From: Pseudofabraea citricarpa
Taxonomy: Eukaryota > Ascomycota > Leotiomycetes > Helotiales > Dermateaceae
Length of the DNA: 64,000 nucleotides
Direction of reading: 5' to 3'
NCBI GenBank assembly: GCA_029641185.1
Contig: JAPWGK010000007.1
Location: 1,178,001-1,242,000 of the forward strand
The notes under the pieces are model-generated. The model saw nothing but the letters and a program-made list of their open reading frames with translations, ran no database searches and was not told the origin of the DNA. Made by a program: the position numbers and the translations under genes. Numbering within the stretch: position 1 is the stretch's first letter; every line of letters begins with the position of its first letter. Shown piece by piece: positions 12,913-25,698 of this stretch.

Positions 12913-14037
12913 ATGGTGTCCTGGGCTATCACCGGCGCGACGCGAGGCATCGGCGTAAGTTTCCCCAGGTTAATACCACGAACATATCCGAGGTTCAGAT
13001 GCTAACAAGACCTTCTTTGCAGTTCGAGTTCGTTAATAATCTTGTGAGTCTACTGCTGCAGTTATAGTCATGGTAAAAGCATGTCACTGACTATTTCGCC
13101 ACCAAAGTCTAGCGATCCAAAAAACCAAGTGTTTGCCCTCATTCGAAGTCGAGGAACTGCTGGTCCGCTTGAGGAGCTTGCTTCAAAGCGCAAAAATATC
13201 CATATTATCGTGACCGATATCTCCGACCCGAAGAAATTGGCTCAGGCTGCCGCTGAAGTTTCTCAAGTCACGGCCGGTTCGCTTGATGTCTTGATTCTCA
13301 ACGCGAGCTCCGCAGGGCCAGAGACCAGCGCGCTATCGCCAAGTGCTTTGTGAGTAAACAGGCCTAATGTGCTTGGGAGTTTAAACTACTGACACAGTAC
13401 AGTCATGGTAAGGAGGAAGCTCTAGAGAAGGAGATTAATGAGAACGTATGTTCCTTCGGCTAGCACTCGAGCGACAACAGCAAAAGCTAACTGTACACAG
13501 GTCAAAACAAACGTGATCAGTAACATCTTCGTCATCAACTCATTCGTCGATCTCGTTCGTAACAGTAAAGAGAAGAAGATCATATTCATTTCCAGTCAGA
13601 GTGGAGATATTGAGTTTACTCGTATCACTGGCTTTTCTAACGTGATGGGATATTCTGCCGCCAAGGCTGGCATGATGGTCGTCATCTCCAAGTTCGGCGC
13701 TGAATTGGCCCAATATGGTATCAAGACACTGTCTCTGAGTCCAGGATGGGTAAATACAGATGCTGGTCAGTTAATACGCAAGGCGAATCGTGTTGGACCA
13801 GATAACTGACTCGGAACAGCTCAAGCAGTCACAGGCGACCCGGAAGTACGTAAATTCGTGCTAAATCTATTTCATAGGCTCGACCCAAAAGTCAATGGAC
13901 CGGCTCCAGTAGATGAAGCTGTCAGCAACATGCTTCAGGTGATTCAGAGCTTGACGGAAGCGGACAGTGGGAAATTTTTGACACATCACGGAAAGAGTGC
14001 TTTCGGAGATAGTGGAAAGAATATTGATTGGTTCTAG
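12913..14037 (+). CDS. Short-chain dehydrogenase/reductase (SDR)
   Basis: NAD(P)-dependent oxidoreductase of the classical Rossmann-fold SDR type, 276 residues. Six exons: 12913-12954, 13023-13043, 13108-13349, 13403-13445, 13501-13765 and 13820-14037; the coding length is 831 nt. The first exon encodes the cofactor loop TGATRGIG at residues 7-14. LDVLILNAS is the strand-4 NAG-type segment, with Ser replacing Gly. The catalytic pair is YSAAK, encoded near 13655. No transit or signal peptide. Substrate cannot be deduced; relatives act on carbonyl groups of secondary metabolites or act as broad reductases. It is convergent with the Zn2Cys6 regulator, 76 bp apart. A potential last intron at 13846 was rejected because the frame reads through with sensible sequence. 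Confidence 0.9.
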
Positions 14038-14113
14038 TCTACAAGCTGAATGGATCTATTTTGATAGAACATCAAAACAGTGGATAGAAATATGATAGGG
14101 CTAAGACCTAAAT

Positions 14114-15852
14114 TCAGGCAAATGCTGGTATGAATGAAACTCTACCAACAACCGCATCGAGAATTGTGAGATAATCGACTTGGTTCTCCGAATTGAGATC
14201 ATGCTGATTCCACACAGCCTCAACCAAATGTTGAATAAAATGAATATGATTTGATCTTTGTCTTCGATCTTGTCGACTTTGTTCAAAAACGTCCAGGATA
14301 GCAAGTCGCTGATCATCGCTAACTGCTTCGCAGGCGACAATGAACAATGGCCACGCGTGCTGGCATGTTGTCATCCTGGTCAACAGTAATATTCCCTCTC
14401 TTACAAGTCGTCTATGACGGAATTCTGTTCCTGAAACGCGGTGGACCGCCCGATTGATATATATCATGCACGCGAGTCGGTGAAGATCGGAGACCATGGT
14501 ATTCCGGTCTATCGGCGTTGCAGATTGTACGTGAATAGGGCCATAACATCCCACTTCTCTGGAAATGTTCTCTTCCAGCACCTTCATGCGCTCTCTTCCA
14601 GCATTCGCATAATTCATCTCGGGGGGTCTTGGGACTATAGCTAATCTACATGCATGTACAACGAGCTGGAGCACATCAATTGGACAGCCGATGTTGTTCT
14701 CTACCTGCCGCGGTATTAGATGATGTCAAAGAACATGCAAAAGGCTTTCATTTACCTTTGAACCGCTTTCCTCGATGGCTCTGGGTGATCTTGCTATTGG
14801 AGCAAAGCCGCAACCTTCATAAGGTACATTCCAATGTCTGACTGTAAACTCTGCGAGGGCCTCGTGATAATAAATCCAATCAAGGAATACCGAATATTCT
14901 TGCCGGACCAGCTTGTTGATTGCTGGTGACGTGTTGATAACCCTTTTCACTGCGCATAGAAATACAACCCAACTCCCTTTAGAGTTTGATTCGAGCGAAA
15001 GCTGTGATTATTAGCCGACTATGGCAAGCCTATGAGGACTGGGTTATACTACCTCATAATGATACAAAAGCATCATTGCTATCAAGTTCTGAAGCAGCGT
15101 TTTCTCGTCAGGCCAGTTGATTGGCTCTTTAACTGATGATACCACAAGATGTTTGTAGCGAAAGCTCTTCGAGGTACCGTGAAGCTGCAGTGATGCGAGA
15201 GCAAACACACCTTGTAGGACTGGATTGGTCTCATCGGATGGATCTGAGAACGCAATTCTCAAGATAAATTGTGCCAAAACCTCCTGGTCGGTTGGTCCTA
15301 GTATTAGTGATCTTGATTCGCTGACTGAGATGTTTTGGTTAGTGGATTGATTGGGTTTGGAGAGTCATCCTACATACAGAACCCCAGTAAGTGCAACTCT
15401 TCCCTGTTGATGACGGTGGGCGATAGATAGGTCGGGCGAGGGACTTTCATGGTACGAAGGTAACGAGCTATGGGTAGCTGCCGTTAGTATCAAGCAGCTT
15501 GCCAGTGTGTCAGAGGTGATTTTCACTATAAATCCTTCCGTTCTCTAGCTCCTCTGAGAGCGATATGTCCCAACAAGATGAATTCAAGAACCCCTTGACA
15601 TTTGATTGAAGAGTATTCACTGTATCTCGCGAGATTATTGCTCTTTTCTTATCGCCATCTCGAGGCCAGGACAGCTGGATGCCATAGCCTTGACAGACGC
15701 GCCGAGCCTTCGTACAATTGCCGCATTTCGGCCGCTGCGAGTCACATCGGACTTTGCGCTCTAAGCAGAAATCAGCACATCAAGGTTCGTATGGCCGCTT
15801 ATCCACTATTGATGTGTATACCTCTGCAAGTCCAACACCCTTTTATCCCCAT
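14114..15852 (-). CDS. Zn2Cys6 transcription factor with Fungal_trans_2-type C-terminus
   Basis: Nuclear DNA-binding regulator, 487 residues. Six exons: 15852-15822, 15760-15527, 15467-15378, 15324-15053, 15001-14756 and 14704-14114; total 1464 nt. The binuclear zinc cluster is split by the first intron and reads CWTC, then RKVRCD, CGNC and CQGYG, so all six Cys are present near residues 6-33. The long C-terminal region ends with AVWNQHDL..VDYLTILDAVVG, typical of the fungal-specific regulator family PF11951. The 15377-15325 intron needs the TCTCAG acceptor to avoid a stop. Targets are unknown. The neighbouring SDR is a candidate, and the chitinase begins 7.2 kb away on the same strand. Confidence 0.88.
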
Positions 15853-16286
15853 GGCGAGATCCTTGATGCTTATCCCCAAATCGTAGAGACTGCTGGACTC
15901 TTATCAGAGTCGCAAAGGTGCAAAGTAGTTATATCAATCGGAGCAGAGGGTTGGTCAGCCACCACAGCGGAGACACGCCACATTTCGGAGAAAGTTGCAT
16001 ATGATGATTAAGCAGACAAACGACATGAGAGACGAAATGTAATCGTCGGTTCGCTTAGGTTCCCTCCTCCGCGATGCTTCGCTGATGTAAGAAAACAGGG
16101 AGGGATAATATCATATCACATGGCTGAACAGCTAATGCTTCAAAACGGGATTTACATTCAAACATACATAAACCTGTGGCAATGATTTGCATGTTCCCCA
16201 ATTCGTTTCCCATGCTTCTTTTGATAGTACAGAACACTGTACAATGGCTACAAGCTTGCACACGAGTAAACACATGTGGCTAAGGC
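15853..16286. other. Intergenic: regulator promoter and chitinase 3' flank
   Basis: 434 bp between the regulator start and the chitinase stop on the same strand. It must hold the chitinase polyadenylation signals and the regulator promoter. No TATA box or other clear site was seen. Confidence 0.5.
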
Positions 16287-19200
16287 TTAGCCACCATTGC
16301 CTGGCACGGCATAAGGTTGTCGGTAGTTGTATACTGCGGGGTGCGTGTTATAGTAAGGGTCGTTCGAAAAGAGAGCAAATCCAGGGTCTCGGGGGGCGAT
16401 TAGCTGGGGCCCTGTGTAACAAGTCAGCAGTTGCCATGTGTTGTAGGACACAAGCTACAATTGAATCCTCTCGGAACTTACAGCAGGGGTTCTGGTTCAA
16501 GCCATCATTCGGAGCGGCAGCTGGCCAGCTCGAGATACTGAACTCTGGCCTTTGGTTGACAGTGATTTCGGCGAAGCGCTGGACCGTATGTTTGTTCTTC
16601 GCAACATCATGTTTGTCGGTTACACTCAGTCTAGTTCCAGCAGCGTCGACCTTGTCTTTGAGATCCCTGTTGGAAAGTGCACTATCGGTCAAGAGTTCTT
16701 GGAAACATATTCCCTTCCACATACCCTTCGCGGCATCACCGTTCTGCGCGCTGGGCAGGGAGCGTACCAATTGACCTCCTGGGTTATTTGAACCGGCATT
16801 GATGTATGCCGGACTTAGGTCATTGAGAAGATATAAGGGCGGGCTATACCAGAACACTAGGTCAGCGCTGCACTTCCGAATAAAGGCCACCGAGTTGAGA
16901 AGGAAATCGAGAAAAAAATGGCAGATGATGAAAAAAAGCGTTACTTACTACTCATCAGCCTGACATATTTCATTACCGGGTAGTTGTGGTCTGTTACCGC
17001 TAGCTACCTAGAAAATGGACGAGTCAGCTATACTTCGGGAGGAGGTCGTGGGTTGCCTCAAGAGCCACTTACATCCCACCATCCTACGCCATCATGCTGT
17101 ACTCCCCATACTCTTGGAACTCTTCGAGCCACTACAGAGATATTCAAGATTAGAACTGTTTTCTCAATGGTAATACGCTGACTGGAATTCTCGAGATGTG
17201 CTCAAGGGCTCGATCCTCAGAGAACATCATGGCTGAATAATGTCCATAAAATTCATCAAGAAGAGCGGAGCACTCGGGGACAACCTACACTCGGGCTTTG
17301 CTGTGGCTGCGGCTTCGGGTGGACAAGTCAACGTCGCCCAAGCTGGGTTCTGGCGAATGGCTGAACTGTAGTGCCTGTCGAGAGGTTATCATATGAAGTA
17401 CAACGAGCTTTCACCATTTTGGAAGAACAAGACTCACCAGCATGCTTGGGGCCAGATAGCCTTGCACGGCTTCGCCACATGAGTTGGTGCTGCATTAGCC
17501 GCGTAGGAGAGGGATGTGACGATCCATTCAGTAACCTCCGTCTTGTCGTTTACACATTTTTGCTCACGGAGTGTGTGTCTTAGCCGCTTAGTAGCCTGGG
17601 ACGCTGGAACTTTGCAGGCTGGCTTATTATTACCGTTACCCTTGCCCGGTGCCCTCGGAGTTCCTTGATCGACCGGGTTGGCACCGTCACCCTTCTTACC
17701 GCTACCCTTGGGCAAGTTCTTTGGCTTCTTGAAACTGGAAACGCCGTCTGTGACCGTGCTCAAGATGCCAAATATTTTCTTGATCTCTTCTGGCACCAGG
17801 TTTGTCCCTCCACAGGGGCTCAGCCACCAACTGAAGGCACCTTCGGGATCTTCTTCTTCGGGGTAGAGGTATGAGGCCATCTGGGCAGCTGTAGTAGCCA
17901 TGTCTATTCTCAGGTGTAAGCTTCCACGCGACAAGTACAAATAGAGGGGGGCCGTGGTGCGAAATTCAGACATACCCAACCCAGCATCGAGTGCTTTTCC
18001 GACCCCAGGAATTGCTTGCAAGCCAATGTCAAGGACGAGCTTCAGGGAGGACATGAGGATATAGCAGCCGATTTGCGCTATAATCGGCAATGCCTCGATA
18101 ATGGTGTCGGCAATCTCGTTCAAGAGCCAATTGTCGCAGAGACATTGTCCAGGGGCTATAAAATCATGCGTTCCCGGCTACTTAGTGTTAGAAATTCTTC
18201 CTTCAACATGGATGAGTGATGTGGTACAGCTGGAGCTGACAGATGCACCAAAGAGCAATAAATACAACGAGGGAGGAACACGAGGAGCTTCTTACTGGCT
18301 TTTCCCATGGAATAGGTTTGTCGAGAGGGTAGAATCCCATACACCCGTAATTCGAGGTTTTCCCAGCTTCTTTCGCTGCGTCCAGCTGAGGCTTACAGGT
18401 GTTATAACACTGCATGACACTATAGTCGCGTAGAGAACGATCCTGGTAGATGAAACATCTTTTTGAATTCTCTTGCCTGGCAGCTTCGTAGTCGAAGCCA
18501 TAAGGACTGTCGTCGTCCGTTATGACCACATCATCTTTTGGAATCGTGGTGCAAACCTCGTCTGGGCAATAGCCGTACTTACATGCGAAGAGGCAAAGTC
18601 GATTCAAATCAACATCGTCCCCATCCCAGGCTATAACATCGGTTGCAGACTTCTCAGTCGGGAGAGTGTTTATAATGTCTGTATCGGTGCAAAAGCATAG
18701 CGACTCTGGACAGAAGCCCAAACTGCACGAGAACTCACACAGGTCGCCCGAGTTGACAGTCCTGTCTTCTCCTGCTACGCAGCCTTCCTCTCCCTGCTTT
18801 GGCCTGTCAGGTGGCTTAGCTATATCGTCCGTCGTAAACGCCTGCAGATCGAGAGCCCAATCGATGCTTCCGGCAAAGTTGAGGCTTTTCCACTTCATGA
18901 CAGTCAGCATTACGCTTTGTAAATTACAAGGGTTCATATGTTATTTTCAAAATCTGCTGGATTGGAGTTGTGTGAAGCGAGGATTTGTACGTACATCCGC
19001 TCGGCGGGTTTCTTTTGTAGTTGGTGTCATGTAGCTCACATAGTCGCCCTGATAAAGCAGAATATCTGAGTTGGAGGCTCCGTCGTGGAAAGTTTGCTCG
19101 GCTCCGCCTCGTGAAATAAGTTCATTGATCTCCGCATTTCCAAGGTAGCCACTATAACAAGAGATGATTAGTGCATGGCTAATCAAAAGCAGGCTTGGGC

Positions 19201-22200
19201 CAGATATAGACCATGTCTGAAGTAATTTTGAACAAAACTAACCCTGTCTTGGTGCATCGTCCCGGATTGGCGTCCGATTGGATCCTGGAGCCAGTGAAAT
19301 CGCACATCTGAGAATTTTGGGTTCAGCATTTGCCTACAATGCAAATCTTTGAGGAGCTTGGGTACAGTTTTGGCGTATTTTATGGGAGATTTGGAAGGAG
19401 ATAATGAGTCAACCAAGCTTACCGGTCCCCAGCAACCATCAGTGGCCATTTTGAAAGATCTGCCATAGCTTGCTTCACCAACAAATACTTTGTTATTAGG
19501 AACCCCTGCCTTGGTGACTGTTTCTTAGTCAGTACTGAGGGCTGTTGACAACGCTTCACGACTTACTGATTGCAAGAGAGTTACGTGTCTCAGTCAGGTT
19601 GACATGACTTCGGATGCATCTTCCAGAATCGCATTGGTCGTAAGCGTTAGGGTTCCCTGCATCCCATTGACCGTGCAAGTCATAGGTCATATATACGATG
19701 TAATCAATCACAGCGGCAATGCGATCAATTGGAAATCCCTTGAGATACCAGTAAGAAGCTGGTGCGGCAATCGAAACCGAATGGTCCGTTCCCAACTGCT
19801 GTTTGAGAACCGTGAGGAACTTGAGGTAGCTGTAAGAGATCGATGAGTCAGTGATTGCTTGTTTGTACTTATTTTGGGAGTATTTTGAGTGTAAGTTGCT
19901 CGTAAGCTACTCATATAGCAAAAACTAATGACTCCCTGGTCCACTTACTCGAGGCCATCTGTGGTCTTTCCAATCGGTGCACCATCGACAAGGATATCTG
20001 GAGCTCCTGGGTACTCCCAGTCAATATCAATCCCATCTATGCCTTCAGTCTTCGCGAATGTGGCCAGATTGGCTGCAAAAAGATTGCGGTTGGTGATAAT
20101 GGCTGACCGAATGATATTGTAAGTAGCCGGTTCAGTTGATGCTGCCCATCCGCCGAAAGAGACAATCTTTTTGACATTCTTGAGTGCCTTGAACTCGTCC
20201 CATTGTCCGGTTTTGCTTTCTTTGATGACTGGCTTCCAGGTGGCCGAATCTATTTCACCAAAGGCCCAATGGATGCTGTTCAAGCAGTTAGCATTGGTTG
20301 TAACCAAGTTTCAGGAGCCAGCAAATAATAACAGAGACTTGTATCCTCCCTTCTCAAGATCAGAAATACAAACTTACTGGGTATAGCTTCCATCTGTGTT
20401 GGCGTCCTTCGCTGACAACCACAAGCAATCTCGTTCAAAGTTGAATGAGCTGTAGTAGCCAACACGCGAGAAAACAGCAGGCGCACCCCTGGATGAGTTT
20501 AGTACACAAAGGCGGTACATTGACAGTGCTGGAACTTACGAGTTCTGCTTGATATCATTGCCGCAGTTAGACACGCAGGTATTTTCGAAGCCGTCCAGCT
20601 TAACGTGAAGGTTAGCAGTTGCCTCATTCTAAAATATTTGGGCAGTGACCATCATACCTTACTACCTGGTCCACCACCCTCAGGCGCATGGATATCGCAA
20701 TGCGCAGGAAATACGCCACAAAACCCCCAGTTGCTACAGCATGCTTTCAGCGGGCAGGGATTGAGGTCAGCTATTGATGTCGTCGAGCCTGATAGAACGG
20801 TGCCAGGTACGAGAGGTCCACATTCCGCTCCCGCCTATCTAGCACATCAGTATCATCTTTCACTAATTTACTAGGAGACGAGGAACATAACAAAGGCTCA
20901 GATGACCTCCTGAATTTGTAAAGAATTCCGAGAAGGGGGAGGAGGGGTGGGGGTGGGATCACTTGCCTGCGGAGGAGGGAGTCCAGCATTGCCATCGCTG
21001 AGACACTTGGAGGACACGGGGAAGTCAGTGATTTTCTAACCTAGAAGGTTTCGAGGAAAGGATGAGAAGGGTAAGAAATTCAAATAGGAAAACGAGAGTC
21101 CTCGTTACCTACCATGTTATACCCGAGAAGCTAGAAGGACACGGGCAAGTCAGTGATTGCTTGATCAAGAAAGTTTCGGGAGAAGGTTAGGAAGATGATA
21201 AGACATTCTAGAACAGCAAAACTTGGGCTCTCTGTTACTTACCATATTTTTGCACTCAGTCCAGGCCCACGTCTTCCCTTTGTTCCACTTTTCAAGGTCG
21301 GCAACTGTGACTCCATATTGTTTTGCGAGCGCATCACAACTATCACCGTTCTGAATTAAATGGGTGGCGCAGATGCCGTCGTCTCCTTGCTTCGGTGGAT
21401 CCGGCTTTGGTTCAGTGTATGGGTCACCTGCCGAGCAACAGACGTAGTCCCCGGCCTGAAGAGATGAGCATAGATCTGCCTTTGGGTTGTACTTCGTAAA
21501 ATCAGCAGCCGATATACCGCAACGAGAGACGAGTGACCCGCAACCACTAAACAACGGGGAGTTAGTACAGGAACTAACATATCAGGGGTATTTTAAGAGC
21601 AAATTCGACTATGGCTTACTCTCCAGACACAACTTGAATATAGCTGCAAGTAGCTCGCTTATTCAGGTCACTACTCTTCTTCACCACAACGCTTCTCTTT
21701 CGACCGATGTATGTCCTTGCAGTCACAGTCCTATTGCTAGCTACCGAGCTACTATTGGTTGCATTGGTGGCAGGTGATCCCGCAATATCAAAGACCTTGA
21801 CGGTCAAATCTATTCCAGGAATGAGATTTCCTTGTTCGACACAGCGGCCTTTGCTCCAGTCGAGGGCAATTTTCTCTGGGAAATAGTTGTCAGAAGAAGT
21901 CTAATATGGAATGGCCTAAGGGAATAAGAATATATGTCTCGGGTAAGACATGTTAAAAGGAATGCGAGAATGGAACAGAGCTCGTTATCCAAAAACTTAC
22001 GGACTGCAGTTAGATCGCCTGTTGTGTCAACGGCAATACCAATTATGCGTGCAGATTCCCGCCCGTTGCAAAGCTGAGTGATGGTACGATTAGAGACTGG
22101 GTTGTTACCGAGAAGCGCCTCCCTAGGTAACGGGGGAGTCAGTAATTGCCATGGTTCAGGGAAAGGATAAGACAAGTCTTCAGAAGATCTTAAGATACAG

Positions 22201-23051
22201 AGAAAAGAAAAAAATGGGCTCTCTTAATACTTACAAAGCCGAAGTTACAGTAGGTTTACCGAGACCTGGTCCGATGTAAACGCTTGCAACGGTTTGGCCG
22301 TAGTAAGCGAAAGCAAACGTCTCGTCGCAGTTATCTGGCGTTTCGAAGAACTTCTGCAGGCCTTTCAAGACACTGTCCACCTCACCATGATCCCCCTTTC
22401 CTCCGTCGCCGCTAGCAATCAGTTCCATTTCTCCTGAAGCTTGATTCCCAATAAACGAACAGGCTGGTGCAATATCGAGACTGGCTTGGAAAAGATCGCT
22501 TGCTTTTTTGGGATTCTCCACAGGCTCCAAGTTCGAGCTGCCATTTACTGGTGCACCAAGGGCGGCAAGATTTGGTCCCCCAAGCGTACAGCTTCGGATG
22601 AGGATATTGGATGCTGGATCATCTAGCGATTGGGTGACAGAAAGCTGTAGAAGCATGGGCTCTTTGCAACGCTGGAGTCGTTTGACGGACAAGTATGGTA
22701 TCCAACTATGCATGTTGGCGTAATCGGCACAGGGAAGTGGACAGTCATGTTGATCAGGATAATAGGTTGTCAGATCTCCGATAGGCGAAGGGTCGCCATC
22801 CTCTAGATCAATGATCAGTTACAGATTTAATAAGTATCTCAAAAATCAAAAATCCATATCTACGAAGTGATGTACTCGAAGACGATTGTGAACACTTGAA
22901 GCTTGTGAAGAAGGTGCTGGGATATTCGGAATCTAGACTTACCCAAAGGCTCCACAGCTTGAGTTCCATCGAGGTTGAGAGCAGCGTTCACGACGCGAGC
23001 TCCAAGAAACAGCCAGACCGCAACCGCAAGAGGCCTTGAGATAGGCATCAT
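16287..23051 (-). CDS. Large secreted chitinase: LysM-LysM-CBM18-GH18 (subgroup C, killer-toxin-like)
   Basis: Endochitinase of glycoside hydrolase family 18, roughly 1500-1600 residues in about 23 exons. It starts MMPISRPLAVAVWLF with a signal peptide and ends with YNYRQPYAVPGNGG before a TAA at 16287-16289. Domain order: signal peptide; conserved Cys-containing region (22.8-22.2 kb); LysM 1 (about 21.65-21.43 kb); LysM 2 (about 21.36-21.11 kb); hevein-type CBM18 with CCSNWGFCG (about 20.83-20.66 kb); GH18 barrel (20.5-18.9 kb) with catalytic DGIDIDWEYPG near 20008-20040; then a Cys-rich tail including QHDGVGWWD and EYPPLYLLND. The acid Glu is present and no break was found. An intron at 20964-20835 starts with GC. 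An 18-nt exon lies at 21113-21130. Such enzymes act on the fungus's own wall or on competitors' chitin; LysM and CBM18 bind the polymer. A LysM protein lies 4.4 kb away. Several exon borders are estimates. Confidence 0.88.
21006..21112 (-). repeat. Intron copy a of an introner-like set
   Basis: 107-bp intron of the chitinase gene, clearly similar along its length to the next upstream intron (21243-21131). Shared parts include a start like gtaRgtaacRaggact/gagagccc, a tttcctcgaaac-type block and an end like aatcactgacttcccgtgtcct. It is about twice the length of most introns in the window. Confidence 0.65.
21131..21243 (-). repeat. Intron copy b of an introner-like set
   Basis: 113-bp intron that joins the LysM 2 exon to an 18-nt exon. 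It resembles copy a strongly and the 22234-22133 intron more weakly, including the AATCACTGACT..CCCGT segment just before the acceptor, which contains the branch-site match. Confidence 0.65.
22133..22234 (-). repeat. Intron copy c of an introner-like set (weaker match)
   Basis: 102-bp chitinase intron starting gtaagtattaagagagccca and ending aattactgactcccccgttacctag. These ends match copies a and b, while the middle is diverged. Confidence 0.5.
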
Positions 23052-24256
23052 GTCGTGCAAGAAGAAAGCCGAGCAATGGTCAACTACTCATTCGTGCTCA
23101 AGTGACTATGTGTCAATCACGATAGACTTATACAAGCAGTCGCTTGGGATACTAGGGGTATTCAAAGAGTTGTCACCGACCCATCGCTAAAACAGAGGAG
23201 GGTTGCCAAGACAGCATCAGGGGGTTGAACTTCAACCACGCTTAATTTAACAACTGAAGCTTCGATCTGTTTTGCGAGCTGCATATAGTGAACAAATATT
23301 CATGCTTGTGAATTGCTGTGCTTCAGACTTGGCGCGTGAGACACCAGAATAAGCATCATTGTTACCTGCCTATTTAGTCCAAATATATGTCTGACTTACT
23401 TGTCGAATGACCTTTAAGGGCTGACTCTATCGGAGTTCTATCGGATTGTTGTATGTAGAACCGAATAGGGCGGTACTCGTGAACAATTAATGACCCCCTG
23501 GCGCTGTCGCTTACAGTGGCAACCTTACTGACTTTTCCCTCGGTTACAACTTGCGAGCCGGCAAATGCTGATTCGTTGAATACCGCGCATAGAAAGTCCA
23601 GAAACCTAGGTAACCTTCTCAGCCCTGTGAGATAAGATTAAAATTAAACTTACCCGCTTTCGGCCCTACTGTACCCCTGGACGATGAATCTCCTCACGGA
23701 CCGGACCGGGTTCCAAGCTCGATAAGGATCTCGATCTGCGCCAAGGAGGCACCGGATTCAAGCTTACAGCCTGCTTACTCCAACTTTAACCGGAATTGGT
23801 GGAGGCAGAGATATCTGGAAAATACCCAATTCTGCTTTTTGAAAATTACCGCCCCGTGAGGAATATATGGCAACATGGATTTACCGCTCGGGTTTGCACC
23901 TTGTCGGCGGGTCCTACTCCGTAGAATAGTCAAAAGCTCACATATCTTGGCGATTTGAACTGTCTTTGTTTTGAGATAATGTATATTTCATCTCAAACCC
24001 AATTTAGTCATCAGGTAGGAAACTGGGAATTCAAAGATGAACTGATCAATGAATGAGAAGTCTTCCTTGGCTTCCTGAATAAAGTGATATTTCTTTTGTC
24101 CAAAAATTCGCAGGTACTTGAAATTATCATCTGCCCAGAACAAAACAGCTCCCCTTGCCGCTTCCCCACAAAGCCCGGCGACGCCACGGGCACAATTATG
24201 CTCGCCAAGTTCCTCCAATACCCCGGAGATCCTGGCGAAAGTTCTCACTTTCAAGA
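23052..24256. other. Chitinase promoter region, otherwise empty
   Basis: 1.2 kb upstream of the chitinase start with no recognisable gene. Open frames here are short and without family features. No clear TATA box was identified. Confidence 0.5.
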
Positions 24257-25088
24257 TCAGATCCCGTTCCACATGGAATTTGCGGCGGCAGCAACAAATC
24301 CAGTTCCTGCCACCATCCACATTTCGAGATCCTCGCCACGGCCTGCAACGCCATTACTAGGAGCTGGTGTCACGGAGGCTGTTGGGGCTGAAGTTACTCC
24401 CGGAAGAGTTGTTGCAGTTGCTTCCGTGCTCGTAGAACCCGATTGTGATGCGGCGGAGGAAGCAGTTGTCGTGGTCACGACCTCGGCCCGACATGCAGCA
24501 AATATGATGGTCTCGTTGAGCCAAGTTGGACCACCAGGCAGCTCAAACATGGCATTGTACCAGCCGTTAGGACATTGGGTTGCAAGTTGGACCGCGTTGG
24601 AACTGTGTGCAGCCCACCAAGCAGATGCTGCGCTGCCATATCTAGGAAGAGCGGGAAGTCAGAAAAGGCTCATATTAACCTGTCTCGGGAGCGAATCCTG
24701 AAATAATTCGCTCGAGAGACGCCAGATCTATTGCTCGATTAACTCACAGTTGATAGTCCGGCAGCACAGAAGCTGGTGCAGCAGTAGTGAATTTGCACCA
24801 GTCCTCCTTTGCTGGGAAACATCCACCGTTGATACGATCGATTCCGGTCAAGGTACATGACTCGATCAGCTTGTCTCCGTATGCATCAATGGCATCGAGA
24901 AGGCTGCCTGTTGGCCTGGGCACATCAAAGTACTGAGTGAGGTTCGCTGTTACACATTGCCATGGATCGCGGGTTGTGGTCGGCTCAACGGTTGGCAGTA
25001 CCGTTTCGTGAACTGCTGAATCTGTCCAGGCATTCGCGGTCCCGAATATTGAGGCAATCGCCAGCAAAGCGGCAGAGGGCGTTTTCAT
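24257..25088 (-). CDS. Small secreted, Ser/Thr-rich, probably surface-anchored protein
   Basis: Two exons, 25088-24748 and 24641-24257, give 726 nt and 241 residues. The N-terminus (MKTPSAALLAIASIFGTANA) is a clear signal peptide. A Cys-containing globular part follows (WQCVTANLTQYFDVPRPTG, SCTL, GCFPAKEDWCKF, ATQCPNGWYNAMF, AACRAE) with at least one N-glycosylation motif, then a Ser/Thr/Ala-rich stretch. The last 20 residues include a hydrophobic segment (MWMVAGTGFVAAAA), consistent with a GPI signal or membrane anchor, although it ends in a few polar residues. It resembles uncharacterised fungal secreted proteins with this Cys pattern; I cannot name a function. It is divergent from the next gene over a 610-bp promoter region. 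Confidence 0.8.
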
Positions 25089-25698
25089 ATTGATATCAAT
25101 CTTGCTCAGTGGATGTTGGCGACTTGCGAGAAGGAAGGAATAATGAAAGATTCAAACGGTAGGTAAAGAAGGGGACGCAACCTTGCCAAGTTTTACCGTA
25201 AATAAAGTTGTTATCATACAGTAACAGGAGAAATAGATAGGGGTCGATCTCGGGTAATTTGATCTGCCCAGAGGTGCTTGCTTATCTCTGCATTACCTAG
25301 GTACCTACTGTAGGTAAGGTAGGTAGGCATTGCACGCATGCTGATGCTGATATTGCCAAGGTCTTTCTCGGCGACACTAATTTTTGGAAATATCGATTTC
25401 ACCTGCAGATTCCCAACCAGGTGGCTTGGCCCGAAGAAGTCGCTGCAGGTGGTCTGCAGTACAGTAAGCGAGAAAGAATATACAGAATAGGGGGGTTTTT
25501 AAGCCCTGCACGCTAGCATTCAACCTTATTCAACCTTATTTACCCACTTGCGCCAAGATCTTGGCGTGACTCAAAGTCATCAACTCGTGAGTTTCGTCGA
25601 ACTGTCGGTACCTGTCGGTCAACCTCAATTGTCAACCTCAACTATCAGTATCAAAAATCAGCACCGGCACCTGCACCTGCACCTGCAAGCACCTGAAA
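25089..25698. promoter_or_regulatory. Divergent promoter region
   Basis: 610 bp between two divergent starts. It contains a CCTAGGTACC-type inverted motif with several TAGGTA repeats at about 25296-25330, a duplicated TTCAACCTTA at about 25519-25540, and a run of CACCTG units directly before the start at 25699. These are seen in the sequence; their roles are not known. Confidence 0.4.

Noticed and set aside
13846..13877. Possible sixth intron in the SDR gene
   Set aside because: 32 bp only; without it the frame continues as PEVRKFVLNLFHRLDPKV, which looks coding.
16187..16774. 195-codon plus-strand open frame over the chitinase end
   Set aside because: Antisense to clearly recognisable chitinase exons.
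17101..17290. Apparent frameshift in the chitinase near 17185
   Set aside because: An intron with the donor gtaggt at about 17286 and an acceptor near 17130 restores the frame and the expected QHDGVGWWD segment.
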